Source: Anaerolineales bacterium | GTDB lineage: Bacteria > Chloroflexota > Anaerolineae > Anaerolineales > Villigracilaceae | Assembly (NCBI GenBank): GCA_025056175.1 | Contig: JANWWK010000018.1 | Span: forward strand, 1 to 37,942 | DNA length: 37,942 bases | Reading direction: 5' to 3' | Part shown: piece after piece, positions 24,901 through 33,502 of the stretch | How positions within the stretch are numbered: position 1 is the stretch's first letter | Layout of the letters: each line of letters starts with the position of its first letter | Made by a program: the position numbers and the translations under genes | The notes under the pieces: generated by a model | Told to the model about the DNA's origin: nothing | The model's database searches: none | What the model saw: the letters and a program-made list of their open reading frames with translations, nothing else

Positions 24901-27900
24901 CTCACCGGCCTGACGCCCAACACCACCTATCATTACCGCGTCACATCCGCCGATGCCTGGGGCAACAGCGCCACCGAGCCGCCGGAACCCAACCTGCCGC
25001 TCTCGTTCACCACGCCCTACAACCCCTTCACTGATACCACTGTGATTGACTTCCAGAGCGGAACGCTGGCCGCCTGCTATGTGGGCGCGGCAGACAACGG
25101 CGAACTCCTGCTTGGCCCCACGCTGGGGGAGGAATTTTCCGGCACGGGTCTGCCTGCCGGGTGGACGCCCTACGCCTGGGCCGGTCATGCCCCGGTCGTG
25201 GCAACCGGACGCCTGACGCTGGATGACGCCGCCGTCTATTATGCCAGCACAGCCTTCGGGCCGGGTCACTCGCTGGAATTTACTGCCACCTTTGGCGCGG
25301 ACGACTATCAGCTGGCCGGGTTCGTGGGCAACGGGGCGTGGAACGAGTATTGGGCTGCCTTTGGCACGGTTGCCAGCACCAATCAGGTCTACATCACCAT
25401 CAGCGGCGGTACGAACATCCCAATTGGGGCGTTGGTGGGCGCGCCGCACCGCTACCGCATCCAGCGCGTGGGCAATGTCTTCACGTTCTACGTGGATGAT
25501 GTTCAGGTTGGTTCGCCTGCCGGGTACACTCCGCCCGGCGTGGGAAACGTCCGAATCGGCTTCATCGATGACGAATATGATGGCGACCCCTTGCGCGTTG
25601 ACTGGCTGCGGGTTGCGCCCTACGCCACCCCGTGCGTCTTTACCTCGCGCGTATTCGACGCCGGTCTGCCTTCTGATTGGCTCCTGCTCACCTGGCTTGG
25701 AACGGCTCCCGCCGGAACAACTGCCGCGTTCGAGACCCGCACTGGCAATACCCCCACGCCTGATGCCTCCTGGTCAGCCTGGGAAGCCGTCAGCGGGACG
25801 GATATGGTCAGCCCGGATGGACGCTACGCCCAATATCGCGCCACGCTGACCACCAGCAGCCCTTTCTTCATCACGCCAATTGTCGAATCGGTCAGCCTGA
25901 CCTATGCGGCCATCAACCAGCCGCCAACCGTCAGCATTGACCAGTTCATCACCCAGACCGACCCGACCAACGCCTCGCCCATCCGCTTTACGGTGGTCTT
26001 CAGTGAACCGGTCAGCGGATTCGATGGCAGTGACGTGCTTCTCTCTGGCACAGCAGGCGCGACCACAGTGGTTGTGACCGGCAGTGGGGCAACCTACATC
26101 GTGGAAGTGAGCGGCATGGGAGCGGATGGCACGGTGATTGCCACAATTCCCGCTAACGCCGCTCTGGATAGCGGCGGGTTGGGTAATCTGGCCAGCACCA
26201 GCACGGATAACACCGTTACCTACGATACCACTGCTCCAACGGTCACGGTCGAACAGGCCGCCGGTCAGTCCGACCCGACCAACGCCACGCCAATTCTCTT
26301 TACGGTCACGTTCAGCGAGCCGGTCAGCGGATTCACGGCCTCCGATGTCGTCCTTTCCGGCACGGCGGGCGCGACGACGGTCAACGTGACCGGTTTGGGG
26401 CCGGTTTATACCCTCGAAGTGAGCGGAATGGCAACGGATGGCACGGTCATTGCCGCTATTCCGGCGAATGCCGCGCAGGATGCCGCCGGGAATGGCAACG
26501 CCGCCAGCACCAGCGTAGATAATCAAGTAACCTTTGATGCTCTGGGACCGACCGTGACGGTCGAACAGGCTGCCGCTCAGCCCGACCCAACCAACGCCGG
26601 GCCGATTCTGTTCACGGTCACGTTCAGCGAGCCGGTCAGCGGATTCACGGCCTCCGATGTCGTTCTATCCGGCACGGCGGGCGCGACCACGGTCGTTGTC
26701 ACCGGTTCAGGGGCCAATTACACCCTGGCGGTGAGCGGCATGGCAGCCGATGGCACGGTCAGCGCGTCCATTCCGTTTGGGGCGGCGCAGGACGGAAGCG
26801 GTAATGACAGCCTGGCAAGCACCAGCACGGATAACACCGTCACCTACGATACCACTCCGCCGGTCGTGACCATCGGCGCGCCTGGTTTGGCAGTCACCAA
26901 CAGCGGCCCGGTCACGTTCCCGGTCACGGTCAGCGGCGCAAGCACAGTGAACCTGACGGCGGGCGATGTGACGCTCAACGCCACCGGGACGGCCAATGGC
27001 GCGATTACGGTCACAAATGGAGCCACCGCCACGCCCACCATCACGGTCAGCGGAATCAGCGGGAATGGGACGCTGGGAATCTCCATCGCGGCGGGAATCG
27101 CCCTGGATGCAGCAGGCAATTCCAGCGCGGCAGCCGGGCCATCTTCCACCTTCGTTGTGGATAACACCGCCCCCACCGTCGTCTCTATCACCCGCGCCGA
27201 CCCCAGCCCCACCAACGCCGCCTCGGTGAATTTCAATGTGACCTTTAGCGAGCCGGTCGGCGGACTTGCGGCGGCCAACTTCAGCCTGCCTGCTCTGGGA
27301 GTTACGGGCGCTTCGATTACCGCTATCAGCGGTGGCGGCGCGAATTACACTGTAACCGTGAACACCGGCGCGGGCGATGGCGTGCTTGGCCTGAATCTGG
27401 TGAACAGCACCGGGTTGGCCGACCCCGCCGGGAACGCAGTGAGCGGTCTGCCGTTCGCGGGCGAAATGTATGTGATTGAAAAACTCAACCCGCAGGTTGT
27501 CTCGATTACCCGCGTCGACCCGAATCCGACCACCGCCACGAGCGTCCGCTTCGCCATCACCTTCTCCAAAGCGGTGACGGGCGTTTCAGACAGCAGCTTC
27601 TCGCTGGCAGCGACGGGCGTGAGCGGCGCGTCTCTGGTCAGCGTAACTGGCAGCGGCGCTTCGTACACCGCCGTCGTCAACGTTGGAACAGGCGAAGGCA
27701 CGCTTGGCCTGAACCTGACGGATGCAAGCGGCATTTCCGATGCGGTGGGCAACCCGCTGACCGGCGTTCCGTTTACCGGTGAGTTCTACACCATTGACCT
27801 GACCCCGCCAACCCTGACTGCGAACGGAGTCAGCAGCGTTCCGGCAACGGGTGACGGCGCAATTACCGAATTGGAAATCGTGACGGTCAACATCACGCAA

Positions 27901-28833
27901 CTTTTGGTACGATTCAGCGAAGACGTGAACGACCCGCCCGGCGATAGCGGCGCAAACGACGTGACCAACCCCGCCAACTATCTGCTGGTGCAGGATAACG
28001 GCGACGGCATTCAGACCGATTCTTGCGCTGTGGGCGTAAACGGCGGCGACCTGCCCGCCCTGATTGACGCAGTGACTTATGACAACACGACCTTTACCGC
28101 CACGCTCAACCTGAACGGCGGCGGCGGACTGGCAAACGGCGTCTATCGCCTGCTGGTGTGCGGCACCACCTCCATCACTGACCTGGCAGGCAACCGCCTG
28201 GCAGGTGATGGGACGAACGCCCAAACCGATTTTTCCCGCAACTTCATTATGGCGGCGCGCGGCGTGGGCGGCGGAGAGGAAACTCCCACGCCCATCCGGC
28301 TGAATGACGTGCTTATCCCGGCCACCGGCTTTGAGCCGGGCATTCTCACCGACCTGCCAGCGCAGCCTGCCAGTAAAATGTATACGGCCTACTCCGGGCT
28401 GATTCTCGAAATTCCGCGCCTGGGCGTGAAGGTGGAAATTGTGGGCGTGCCGTTCACCGAACAAGGCTGGGATGTCACCTGGCTCTACAAGCAGGCTGGT
28501 TATCTCCACGGCTCAGCGTTCCCCACCACAGCGGGCAATTCCGTCATCACTGCCCATGTGTGGGATGCCCTCAACCGCCCCGGCCCGTTCTACGGCCTGA
28601 AAGACCTGGTCTATGGCGATAAAATCATCGTCCGCGCCTGGGGTAAGGTCTTCACCTACGAAGTGCAGAGCAACGCCCGCATTTCGCCGCGCAGTATCTA
28701 CCAGGTCATGAAGCGCGAAACGCTCTCCTGGCTGACGCTCGTCACCTGCGAGACCTTTGACGCCGACAAAGGCAATTATCTCTACCGCCGCATGGTGCGC
28801 GCCGTTCTGGTCAGCGTGAGCGAGGAAAAATAA
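21994..28833 (+). CDS. giant exported multidomain protein with C-terminal sortase domain
   Basis: 2279 residues; AGGGAGG (21982-21988) precedes the ATG by five bases. Approximate map: signal peptide 1-32; DUF4082-like beta domain 45-212; SbsA/Big_5-type Ig domain 212-316; Rossmann/ThuA-like domain 320-570; NodB-like deacetylase domain 572-910 with TSDDHAD (D586-D587-H588) and HEFGVH (H649/H654); fibronectin-III/phosphatase-N-like domain 912-1008; lectin-like beta sandwich 1040-1212; three Ig repeats of exactly 104 residues (1311-1622); one further Ig; two Ig repeats with a 106-residue period (1728-1935); another Ig-like domain to 2085; a linker with LIPATGF (2107-2113); and a sortase domain 2129-2279 with H2188 (TAHVWD), C2252 (LVTCE) and R2266. 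No membrane anchor follows the sortase. Predicted extracellular; substrates unknown. Confidence 0.9.
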   Translation: MSFMGKFFAGIHFLIALTVGLTLPLAQAAPVRADELAAPAADTTGLPALPRTLWSDTAEPANPNFQDVGGPIQLGVRFTSTDSGYVTGIRFFKGSQNTGTHTGQLYDLAGNLLASAVFTNETAAGWQTVYFAAPVFITAGQTYVASYHTASGFYARTPNYFTSARVNLPLTAPADDGGVTNINGVYAYSTTPTYPDQAYEQSNYWVDVVFETPEMPARGTLGVYVGARVTYRFPTAMNPATINAATFLVRNPANEILPATVSYDSAARMAILTPASQFNNQTTYSVTILGGAGGVRDALGNPLPADITWNFTTEAAYPDSGPGGPILVIGSTYDGFSRYYPEILRAEGLNAFRFTDLSRVSAATLNNYDVVILAHTTLSDTQAAMFTNWVTNGGNLIAMRPDPRLASLLGIAPAGSPPLSEGYILVNGSGPGAGIVNQTIQYHGAADRYLLSGAANLATLYADAFTATASPAVTLASVGANGGQAAMFAYDLARSVVLTRQGNPRWSGDDRDGIIPTRSADLFYGNKAGDPQPDWVNLDKVAIPQADEQQRLLANLILSMNLDKKPLPRFWYFPRDEKAVVVMTSDDHADNVVYNSLYDDRLDQLNAYSPPGCSVDDWECVRQSIYLVVGFVTNPAENAKIQAYAAQGHEFGVHISTNCADYTNAALDAFFTSGMAWFGSNFSFLPAPRTERTHCVAWSNYVEHIKVRRSHGIRLDTNFYYYPASWVNNRPGMFTGSGLMMKFADLDGSLIDVYQAVTHMTDEAGQTYPYTIDTLLDNALGPLGYYGAFVTNIHSDSGAFSDANIDIIESSLARGVPIISAQQMLTWLDGRNGSSFSAFDWQNDILSFRVNAAAGARGLRGMLPVQGPNHPLTAITRNGVQIAYRTEFIKGVEYAFFDAPSGDYQAFYAPDTTPPVITNVQATINGDGTVTITWDTDEFANSRVDYGTNPLALTNNAQDSALTLAHSITLTGLTPNTTYHYRVTSADAWGNSATEPPEPNLPLSFTTPYNPFTDTTVIDFQSGTLAACYVGAADNGELLLGPTLGEEFSGTGLPAGWTPYAWAGHAPVVATGRLTLDDAAVYYASTAFGPGHSLEFTATFGADDYQLAGFVGNGAWNEYWAAFGTVASTNQVYITISGGTNIPIGALVGAPHRYRIQRVGNVFTFYVDDVQVGSPAGYTPPGVGNVRIGFIDDEYDGDPLRVDWLRVAPYATPCVFTSRVFDAGLPSDWLLLTWLGTAPAGTTAAFETRTGNTPTPDASWSAWEAVSGTDMVSPDGRYAQYRATLTTSSPFFITPIVESVSLTYAAINQPPTVSIDQFITQTDPTNASPIRFTVVFSEPVSGFDGSDVLLSGTAGATTVVVTGSGATYIVEVSGMGADGTVIATIPANAALDSGGLGNLASTSTDNTVTYDTTAPTVTVEQAAGQSDPTNATPILFTVTFSEPVSGFTASDVVLSGTAGATTVNVTGLGPVYTLEVSGMATDGTVIAAIPANAAQDAAGNGNAASTSVDNQVTFDALGPTVTVEQAAAQPDPTNAGPILFTVTFSEPVSGFTASDVVLSGTAGATTVVVTGSGANYTLAVSGMAADGTVSASIPFGAAQDGSGNDSLASTSTDNTVTYDTTPPVVTIGAPGLAVTNSGPVTFPVTVSGASTVNLTAGDVTLNATGTANGAITVTNGATATPTITVSGISGNGTLGISIAAGIALDAAGNSSAAAGPSSTFVVDNTAPTVVSITRADPSPTNAASVNFNVTFSEPVGGLAAANFSLPALGVTGASITAISGGGANYTVTVNTGAGDGVLGLNLVNSTGLADPAGNAVSGLPFAGEMYVIEKLNPQVVSITRVDPNPTTATSVRFAITFSKAVTGVSDSSFSLAATGVSGASLVSVTGSGASYTAVVNVGTGEGTLGLNLTDASGISDAVGNPLTGVPFTGEFYTIDLTPPTLTANGVSSVPATGDGAITELEIVTVNITQLLVRFSEDVNDPPGDSGANDVTNPANYLLVQDNGDGIQTDSCAVGVNGGDLPALIDAVTYDNTTFTATLNLNGGGGLANGVYRLLVCGTTSITDLAGNRLAGDGTNAQTDFSRNFIMAARGVGGGEETPTPIRLNDVLIPATGFEPGILTDLPAQPASKMYTAYSGLILEIPRLGVKVEIVGVPFTEQGWDVTWLYKQAGYLHGSAFPTTAGNSVITAHVWDALNRPGPFYGLKDLVYGDKIIVRAWGKVFTYEVQSNARISPRSIYQVMKRETLSWLTLVTCETFDADKGNYLYRRMVRAVLVSVSEEK
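25924..26859 (+). repeat. three in-frame 312-bp Ig-domain repeats
   Basis: Units start at 25924, 26236 and 26548, each 312 bp (104 codons), with no insertions or deletions. Units 2 and 3 are almost identical in DNA over about 80 bases (26302-26383 and 26614-26695), far above what protein conservation needs, which points to recent duplication or gene conversion. Unit 1 is more diverged. Confidence 0.8.
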
Positions 28834-28853
28834 CCCTATTTCGAGAGTCTGCT

Positions 28854-29792
28854 ATGTCCTCCTATTTCGTCCACCCGCAAGGAATTGTCGAACCCGGCGC
28901 TGAAATCGGCGAGGGGACGCGCATCTGGGCTTTTGCACACGTTTTGCCCGGCGCGAAAATTGGCCGCGATTGTAATCTGTGCGATGGCGTGTTCGTCGAG
29001 AACGATGTCATCGTGGGCGACCGCGTGACCCTGAAGAGCGGCGTGCAGCTGTGGGATGGCATTCGGCTGGAAGATGATGTCTTCGTTGGGCCGAACGCCA
29101 CCTTCACCAACGACCGGTTCCCGCGCAGCAAACACTACCCGGAGAAGTTCCTGCAAACCCGCGTGTGCCGCGGCGCTTCGATTGGCGCAAATGCCACCAT
29201 TCTGCCCGGTCTCACCATTGGCGCGCACGCGATGGTGGGAGCGGGAGCGGTCGTCACCCGCGACGTGCCGCCGTATGCAATTGTCGCTGGCAACCCGGCC
29301 CGCATTCGCGGGTATGTCAACACCGCCGATACGCGCGCCATCGCGCCCCAAACCAGCGAGCAGGGCATTCCACAGTTGCGCGTGCAGGGCGCGCGGCTCA
29401 TCCAGCTGCCCAAAATTGTGGATTTGCGCGGCAGCCTGACCTTTGGCGAATATGACAAGCACCTGCCCTTTCCCCCCAGACGCTATTTCGTCATCTTCGA
29501 TGTCCCCTCGCTCGAAGTGCGGGGCGAACATGCCCACCGCGAACAGCACCAATTCCTGGTCTGCCTGAAAGGCTCATGTTCGGTGGTGCTGGATGATACC
29601 GAAACCCGCGAAGAAGTGGTTCTCGATAAGCCCAACCTGGGGCTGTACCTGCCGCCGATGGTGTGGGGCATTCAGTACAAATACACCGCCGACGCCGTTC
29701 TGCTCGTACTGGCTTCGGATGTCTATGACGCGGCGGATTACATCCGCGATTACGATACGTTCGTTCAAGAAAAGAAGGCGCGCCATGCGTGA
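28854..29792 (+). CDS. fused dTDP-sugar N-acetyltransferase / 3,4-ketoisomerase
   Basis: 312 residues in two parts. Residues 1-155 are a left-handed beta-helix acetyltransferase (many hexapeptide turns, WlbB/QdtC/FdtC motif TNDRFPRSK, end GNPARIRG). Residues about 175-312 are a WxcM/FdtA/QdtA-type cupin ([60 protein letters not shown]). The cupin moves the keto group of dTDP-4-keto-6-deoxyglucose from C4 to C3; after transamination the other domain acetylates the new amine. The domain order is that of bifunctional FdtD of Shewanella denitrificans. Sequence alone cannot say whether the product is Fuc3NAc or Qui3NAc. It starts 20 bases after the giant gene; RmlA/RmlB are not in the window. Confidence 0.88.
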   Translation: MSSYFVHPQGIVEPGAEIGEGTRIWAFAHVLPGAKIGRDCNLCDGVFVENDVIVGDRVTLKSGVQLWDGIRLEDDVFVGPNATFTNDRFPRSKHYPEKFLQTRVCRGASIGANATILPGLTIGAHAMVGAGAVVTRDVPPYAIVAGNPARIRGYVNTADTRAIAPQTSEQGIPQLRVQGARLIQLPKIVDLRGSLTFGEYDKHLPFPPRRYFVIFDVPSLEVRGEHAHREQHQFLVCLKGSCSVVLDDTETREEVVLDKPNLGLYLPPMVWGIQYKYTADAVLLVLASDVYDAADYIRDYDTFVQEKKARHA

Positions 29793-30933
29793 GATTCCCT
29801 TTCTGGACATGAAATCGCCCTATCTGGAGTTGCAGGCCGAACTCGATTCCGCCTGGGCGCGGGTGATGCGCTCCGGCTGGTACATTTTGGGCGAGGAAGT
29901 GCAGGCTTTTGAGCAGGAATTTGCCCGTTATGTGGGCGCGGAGTATTGCGTGGGCGTGGGGAATGGGTTAGAAGCGCTTCATCTCATCCTGCGGGCGTAT
30001 GACATTGGCCCCGGCGATGAAGTCATCGTCCCCTCCAACACCTACATCGCCACCTGGCTGGCCGTCTCTTACGCGGGCGCAACGCTCGTGCCGGTCGAAC
30101 CGGTGGAGCGGACATACAACCTCGACCCGGAACGCATCGAAGCCGCGCTCACCCCGCGCACCAAAGCGATTCTGGTTGTCCACCTCTACGGTCAAACCGC
30201 TGAGATGGACGCCATCTGCGCCGTTGCCCGCAAGCACGGCCTGAAGGTCATCGAAGACGCGGCGCAGGCGCATGGCGCGCGCTACTGGGGAAAAATGGCC
30301 GGAAATTTGGGCGACGCTGCCGGGTGGAGCTTCTACCCCGGCAAAAATCTCGGCGCATTGGGCGATGGCGGCGCTGTCACCACCAACGACCCGGCCCTTG
30401 CGGAGCGCATCCGCACGTTGCGAAATTACGGCTCCAAAGTGAAGTATTACAACCTGGAAAAAGGCTTCAACAGCCGCCTGGACGAGTTGCAGGCCGCCCT
30501 GCTGCGCGTAAAACTGCCGCATTTGGACGAATGGAACGCCCGCCGCGCCCGCATTGCCGCGTTTTACCTGGAATCCCTGCGCGAGACCGGTCTCCTCCTG
30601 CCGCATGTGCCAGAGGGCATGACCCCCTGCTGGCACCTGTTCGTCGTCCGCGCGCCCCAGCGTGATGCGCTCCAGGCGCATCTCAAAGCGCAGGGCATCG
30701 GGACGATGATTCACTACCCTGTGCCGCCCCACTTGCAGGCAGCCTACCGCGAACTCGGTCTGCCGGCGGGGAGTTTTCCTGTCAGCGAAGCCATCCACCG
30801 CGAAGTATTGAGCCTGCCGATGGGTCCACACTTGAGCATGGAAGACGCCGCGCGGGTGGTGGAAGCGGTCAAAGCGTTTTTCACCCCTCTCCCCGCGCGC
30901 GAAGGAGTACGAGAAAAGGAATACCAGCGGTGA
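29785..30933 (+). CDS. dTDP-3-amino-3,6-dideoxyhexose transaminase (FdtB/QdtB type)
   Basis: PLP-dependent DegT/DnrJ/EryC1/StrS aminotransferase that adds the amine at C3 of the keto sugar made by the fused enzyme. The 382-residue protein has [13 protein letters not shown] at the start, [15 protein letters not shown], the PLP-contacting [14 protein letters not shown], the Schiff-base lysine in [15 protein letters not shown], and [18 protein letters not shown]. The ATG at 29785 lies in ATGCGTGA, overlapping the previous gene by 8 bases, so the two are translationally coupled. The frame is open further upstream, but that part is antisense-like and does not match the family. FdtB and QdtB cannot be told apart by eye. 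Confidence 0.92.
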   Translation: MREIPFLDMKSPYLELQAELDSAWARVMRSGWYILGEEVQAFEQEFARYVGAEYCVGVGNGLEALHLILRAYDIGPGDEVIVPSNTYIATWLAVSYAGATLVPVEPVERTYNLDPERIEAALTPRTKAILVVHLYGQTAEMDAICAVARKHGLKVIEDAAQAHGARYWGKMAGNLGDAAGWSFYPGKNLGALGDGGAVTTNDPALAERIRTLRNYGSKVKYYNLEKGFNSRLDELQAALLRVKLPHLDEWNARRARIAAFYLESLRETGLLLPHVPEGMTPCWHLFVVRAPQRDALQAHLKAQGIGTMIHYPVPPHLQAAYRELGLPAGSFPVSEAIHREVLSLPMGPHLSMEDAARVVEAVKAFFTPLPAREGVREKEYQR

Positions 30934-32426
30934 CCACCCTCCACAACCGCGTCATCAAATCCACCACCATCATCGGCGGCTCTTCGGCGGTGAATATTCT
31001 GTTCCGCATTTTGCAGGCCAAAGCCGCTGCCCTGTTGATTGGCCCGGCCGGGGTCGGGCTGATGGGTGTGTACAATTCCATCCTGGCGCTGGCAAGCATG
31101 GCCGCCGGCATGGGGCTGGAGACCAGCGGCGTGCGTCAGATTGCCGAAGCGGCTGGCAGTGGCGAGGAAGAGCGCGTTTCCCGCACCATTTGCGCCTTTC
31201 GGCGGCTGGCGCTGGGGTTGGGCGTGCTGGGCGCGCTCATCTTGCTCGCCTTTAGCCCGCTTATTGCCCATCTCACCTTTGGCGATGACGCACGCGCCCC
31301 GGCCATCGGCTTCCTCTCCCTGGCCCTGTTCTGCCTGGTGCTGGCGAGCGCCCAAAACACCCTGATTCGCGGCGTGCGGCGCATCGGCGACCTGGCCAAA
31401 ACCAGCATCTTCGGCATTGCGCTTGGCACGGTGTTGGGGCTGCCACTCTTATACTGGTTCGGGTTACAGGGCATCCCTTTCTACCTGATTTTCACCGCCG
31501 CCCTGACTCTGCTCGTCTCCTGGTGGTATGCCCGCCGCATCCCGCTCGCGCCGGTCACGCTCACCTGGCGGCAGACCTGGCAGGAAGCGCGCGAACTGCT
31601 GAGTTTGGGCATCGCTTTCATGGCCTCCGGGCTGGTCACGCTGGCGGTGGGCTACCTGGTGCGCGTCCTGGTCTTGCGCCAGTTGGGATTGGAAGCCGCC
31701 GGGTTCTACGAGGCCGCCAGCGCGCTCTCGAATGTCTATATCGGCTTCATTTTGGGCGCCATGGGCGCCGATTACTTCCCCCACCTGGCCTCGCTTGCCA
31801 GAGATGACCCCGAAAGCAACCGCCTGATGAATGCCCAGGTCGAAGTCGGCCTGCTGGCCGCCGCGCCGGGCATCCTGCTCGTGCTGGCACTTGGCCCCTT
31901 CCTGCTCGAGCTGCTCTACTCGCGGGAATTCGCCGCCGCGTTCGAGATTTTGCGCTGGCAGGCGCTTGGCACCTTTTTGCGAATCTACTCCTGGCCGCTG
32001 GCTTACCTGATGCTGGCGCGCGGCAAAAAAACGCTCTACTTTTGGAACGAACTGCTCACCAACCTGCTCTACCTCGGCGCGCTGACCGGCCTGGTCAACC
32101 TGGTGGGGCTGCCGGGCATTGGCATCGCCTTTTTTCTGATGTACGTTTTCTACACCCTGGCCGTCACTCTGCTCGCCCGGCGTCTCTCTGGCTTTGGCTG
32201 GTCGGGGCAAAATCTGACCCAAACCGCCGTGCTCGCCCCGCTCGTCCTGCTGGCCTTTGGCCTGACCTATCTCCTCCCGCCGCTCTGGATGGCCGCCGCC
32301 GGCATCCTGCTCGCCTTGCTGACCGGCCTCTACGCCTTGCGCTGCCTCTACCGACTGTTTGGCCCAGACGTTTTTCAGGCTTACCTGCAACGCCTGCGCG
32401 CCCGCCTGGGATGGAAAACCCTATGA
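30930..32426 (+). CDS. Wzx-type polysaccharide flippase
   Basis: 498 residues with about 12-14 membrane helices, of the MOP/PST exporter family (O-antigen translocase, WzxE-like). The start [43 protein letters not shown] matches the conserved first helices of Wzx proteins. It should flip an undecaprenyl-pyrophosphate-linked oligosaccharide across the membrane. The GTG start at 30930 overlaps the aminotransferase stop (GTGA), and its own stop overlaps the next ATG (ATGA). The context with a 3-amino sugar pathway and a glycosyltransferase supports export of an oligosaccharide unit containing that sugar. No Wzy polymerase is in the window. Confidence 0.88.
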   Translation: MTTLHNRVIKSTTIIGGSSAVNILFRILQAKAAALLIGPAGVGLMGVYNSILALASMAAGMGLETSGVRQIAEAAGSGEEERVSRTICAFRRLALGLGVLGALILLAFSPLIAHLTFGDDARAPAIGFLSLALFCLVLASAQNTLIRGVRRIGDLAKTSIFGIALGTVLGLPLLYWFGLQGIPFYLIFTAALTLLVSWWYARRIPLAPVTLTWRQTWQEARELLSLGIAFMASGLVTLAVGYLVRVLVLRQLGLEAAGFYEAASALSNVYIGFILGAMGADYFPHLASLARDDPESNRLMNAQVEVGLLAAAPGILLVLALGPFLLELLYSREFAAAFEILRWQALGTFLRIYSWPLAYLMLARGKKTLYFWNELLTNLLYLGALTGLVNLVGLPGIGIAFFLMYVFYTLAVTLLARRLSGFGWSGQNLTQTAVLAPLVLLAFGLTYLLPPLWMAAAGILLALLTGLYALRCLYRLFGPDVFQAYLQRLRARLGWKTL

Positions 32427-33424
32427 CCCCCCGCCCTCTGCTGACCTTTGCCGTCATCACTTACCGGCAGGAAGAATACGCCGCCCAGGCCGCCCAGGGC
32501 GCGTTGAGCCAGACCTACGCGCCCCTGGAAATCATCCTCTCCGATGACTGCTCGCCCGATGACACCTTCGACGTCTTGCGACGCGCGGCAGAAGCATATC
32601 GCGGCCCGAATCGCGTCACAGTGCGGCGCACGGAGCGCAACCTGGGACTCATCGGCCACCTCAACGACATCATGCGCCTGGCGCAAGGTGAACTGCTCAT
32701 CATTGCCGCCGGAGACGACATCTCCCTGCCTCAGCGCGCCGAACGGGTGTACGAAACCTGGCGTCAATCGGGCGGACGGGCGCACTCCATCTTCTCCAAC
32801 GCCATCTGGATAGACGAAACGGGGCGCCCGCTCAACCCCCTGCACAAAACGCCCATCCTGCCCGAAGAACTGACCCTCTCGGCCTACGCCGCCCGCCGCG
32901 TTCCTTCCCTGGTCAACGGCGCAACGCACGCCTGGACGCGCGACCTCTTTGACCACTTTGGCCCTCTCCCGCTCGAAGCGCGCGCCGAAGACATCCTGCT
33001 GCCCTTTCGCGCGGCCCTGCTCGGCGAAATCCGCTACATCTACGAGCCGCTCGTCCTCTACCGGCGCGATTCGGGCCGTCTTCGAGACGCGCAAGGCCGC
33101 TCCTCGCTTGCCCAACACCGTCAGCGCTGGGCCGGATGGCAGGAAATGCACGCTGCCGTTTACCGCGCCCGCCTGCGCGACCTGCAAACCTGTCTGCAAA
33201 ACGGCCTCTCCCCGCATCCACCCGCCGAACTTGAAGCCGTTCGCCACATCACCGCGCAGCGCCTCGCCCAACTGGAAGAACTCCTGGCCGCGCGCGGCAG
33301 CGATACCCGCCTGCCGCCCCTGCGCCGCCTGGCTTTGCGCGCCAGAATCTTTTTCGACCCGCTGTTCGACTTCCTGCGCCTGAACCTGTACTACCGCTAC
33401 CAGGACTTGCGCCGCAAGCAATGA
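32423..33424 (+). CDS. family 2 glycosyltransferase
   Basis: 333 residues with a GT-A fold. The nucleotide-sugar region is LLTFAVITYRQEEYAAQAAQGALSQTYAPLEIILSDDCSPDDT, followed by ERNLGLIGHLNDIMRLAQGELLIIAAGDD with the metal-binding DD. The C-terminal part (about 235-333) is helical with basic and Leu-rich stretches. It probably adds one sugar to the lipid-linked oligosaccharide before flipping; donor and acceptor are unknown. It overlaps the flippase gene by four bases (ATGA). The start is the ATG at 32423, because the upstream extension of the frame is antisense-like sequence over the flippase gene. Confidence 0.88.
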   Translation: MTPRPLLTFAVITYRQEEYAAQAAQGALSQTYAPLEIILSDDCSPDDTFDVLRRAAEAYRGPNRVTVRRTERNLGLIGHLNDIMRLAQGELLIIAAGDDISLPQRAERVYETWRQSGGRAHSIFSNAIWIDETGRPLNPLHKTPILPEELTLSAYAARRVPSLVNGATHAWTRDLFDHFGPLPLEARAEDILLPFRAALLGEIRYIYEPLVLYRRDSGRLRDAQGRSSLAQHRQRWAGWQEMHAAVYRARLRDLQTCLQNGLSPHPPAELEAVRHITAQRLAQLEELLAARGSDTRLPPLRRLALRARIFFDPLFDFLRLNLYYRYQDLRRKQ

Positions 33425-33432
33425 GCCAGACA

Positions 33433-33497
33433 TCCGTTTCTCCGTTCATCCGTTCCCGCGTCCGTTTCTCCGTTTCATCCGCTGTCCAATCCGTTCC
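33433..33497. repeat. 8-bp tandem words in the spacer before the glycosidase-like gene
   Basis: Reads TCCGTTTC, TCCGTTCA, TCCGTTCC, CGCG, TCCGTTTC, TCCGTTTCA, TCCGCTG, TCCAA, TCCGTTCC. The tract fills nearly the whole 78-base spacer and ends 5 bases before the next ATG, so there is no Shine-Dalgarno. Confidence 0.7.
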
Positions 33498-33502
33498 CCA
33501 TC

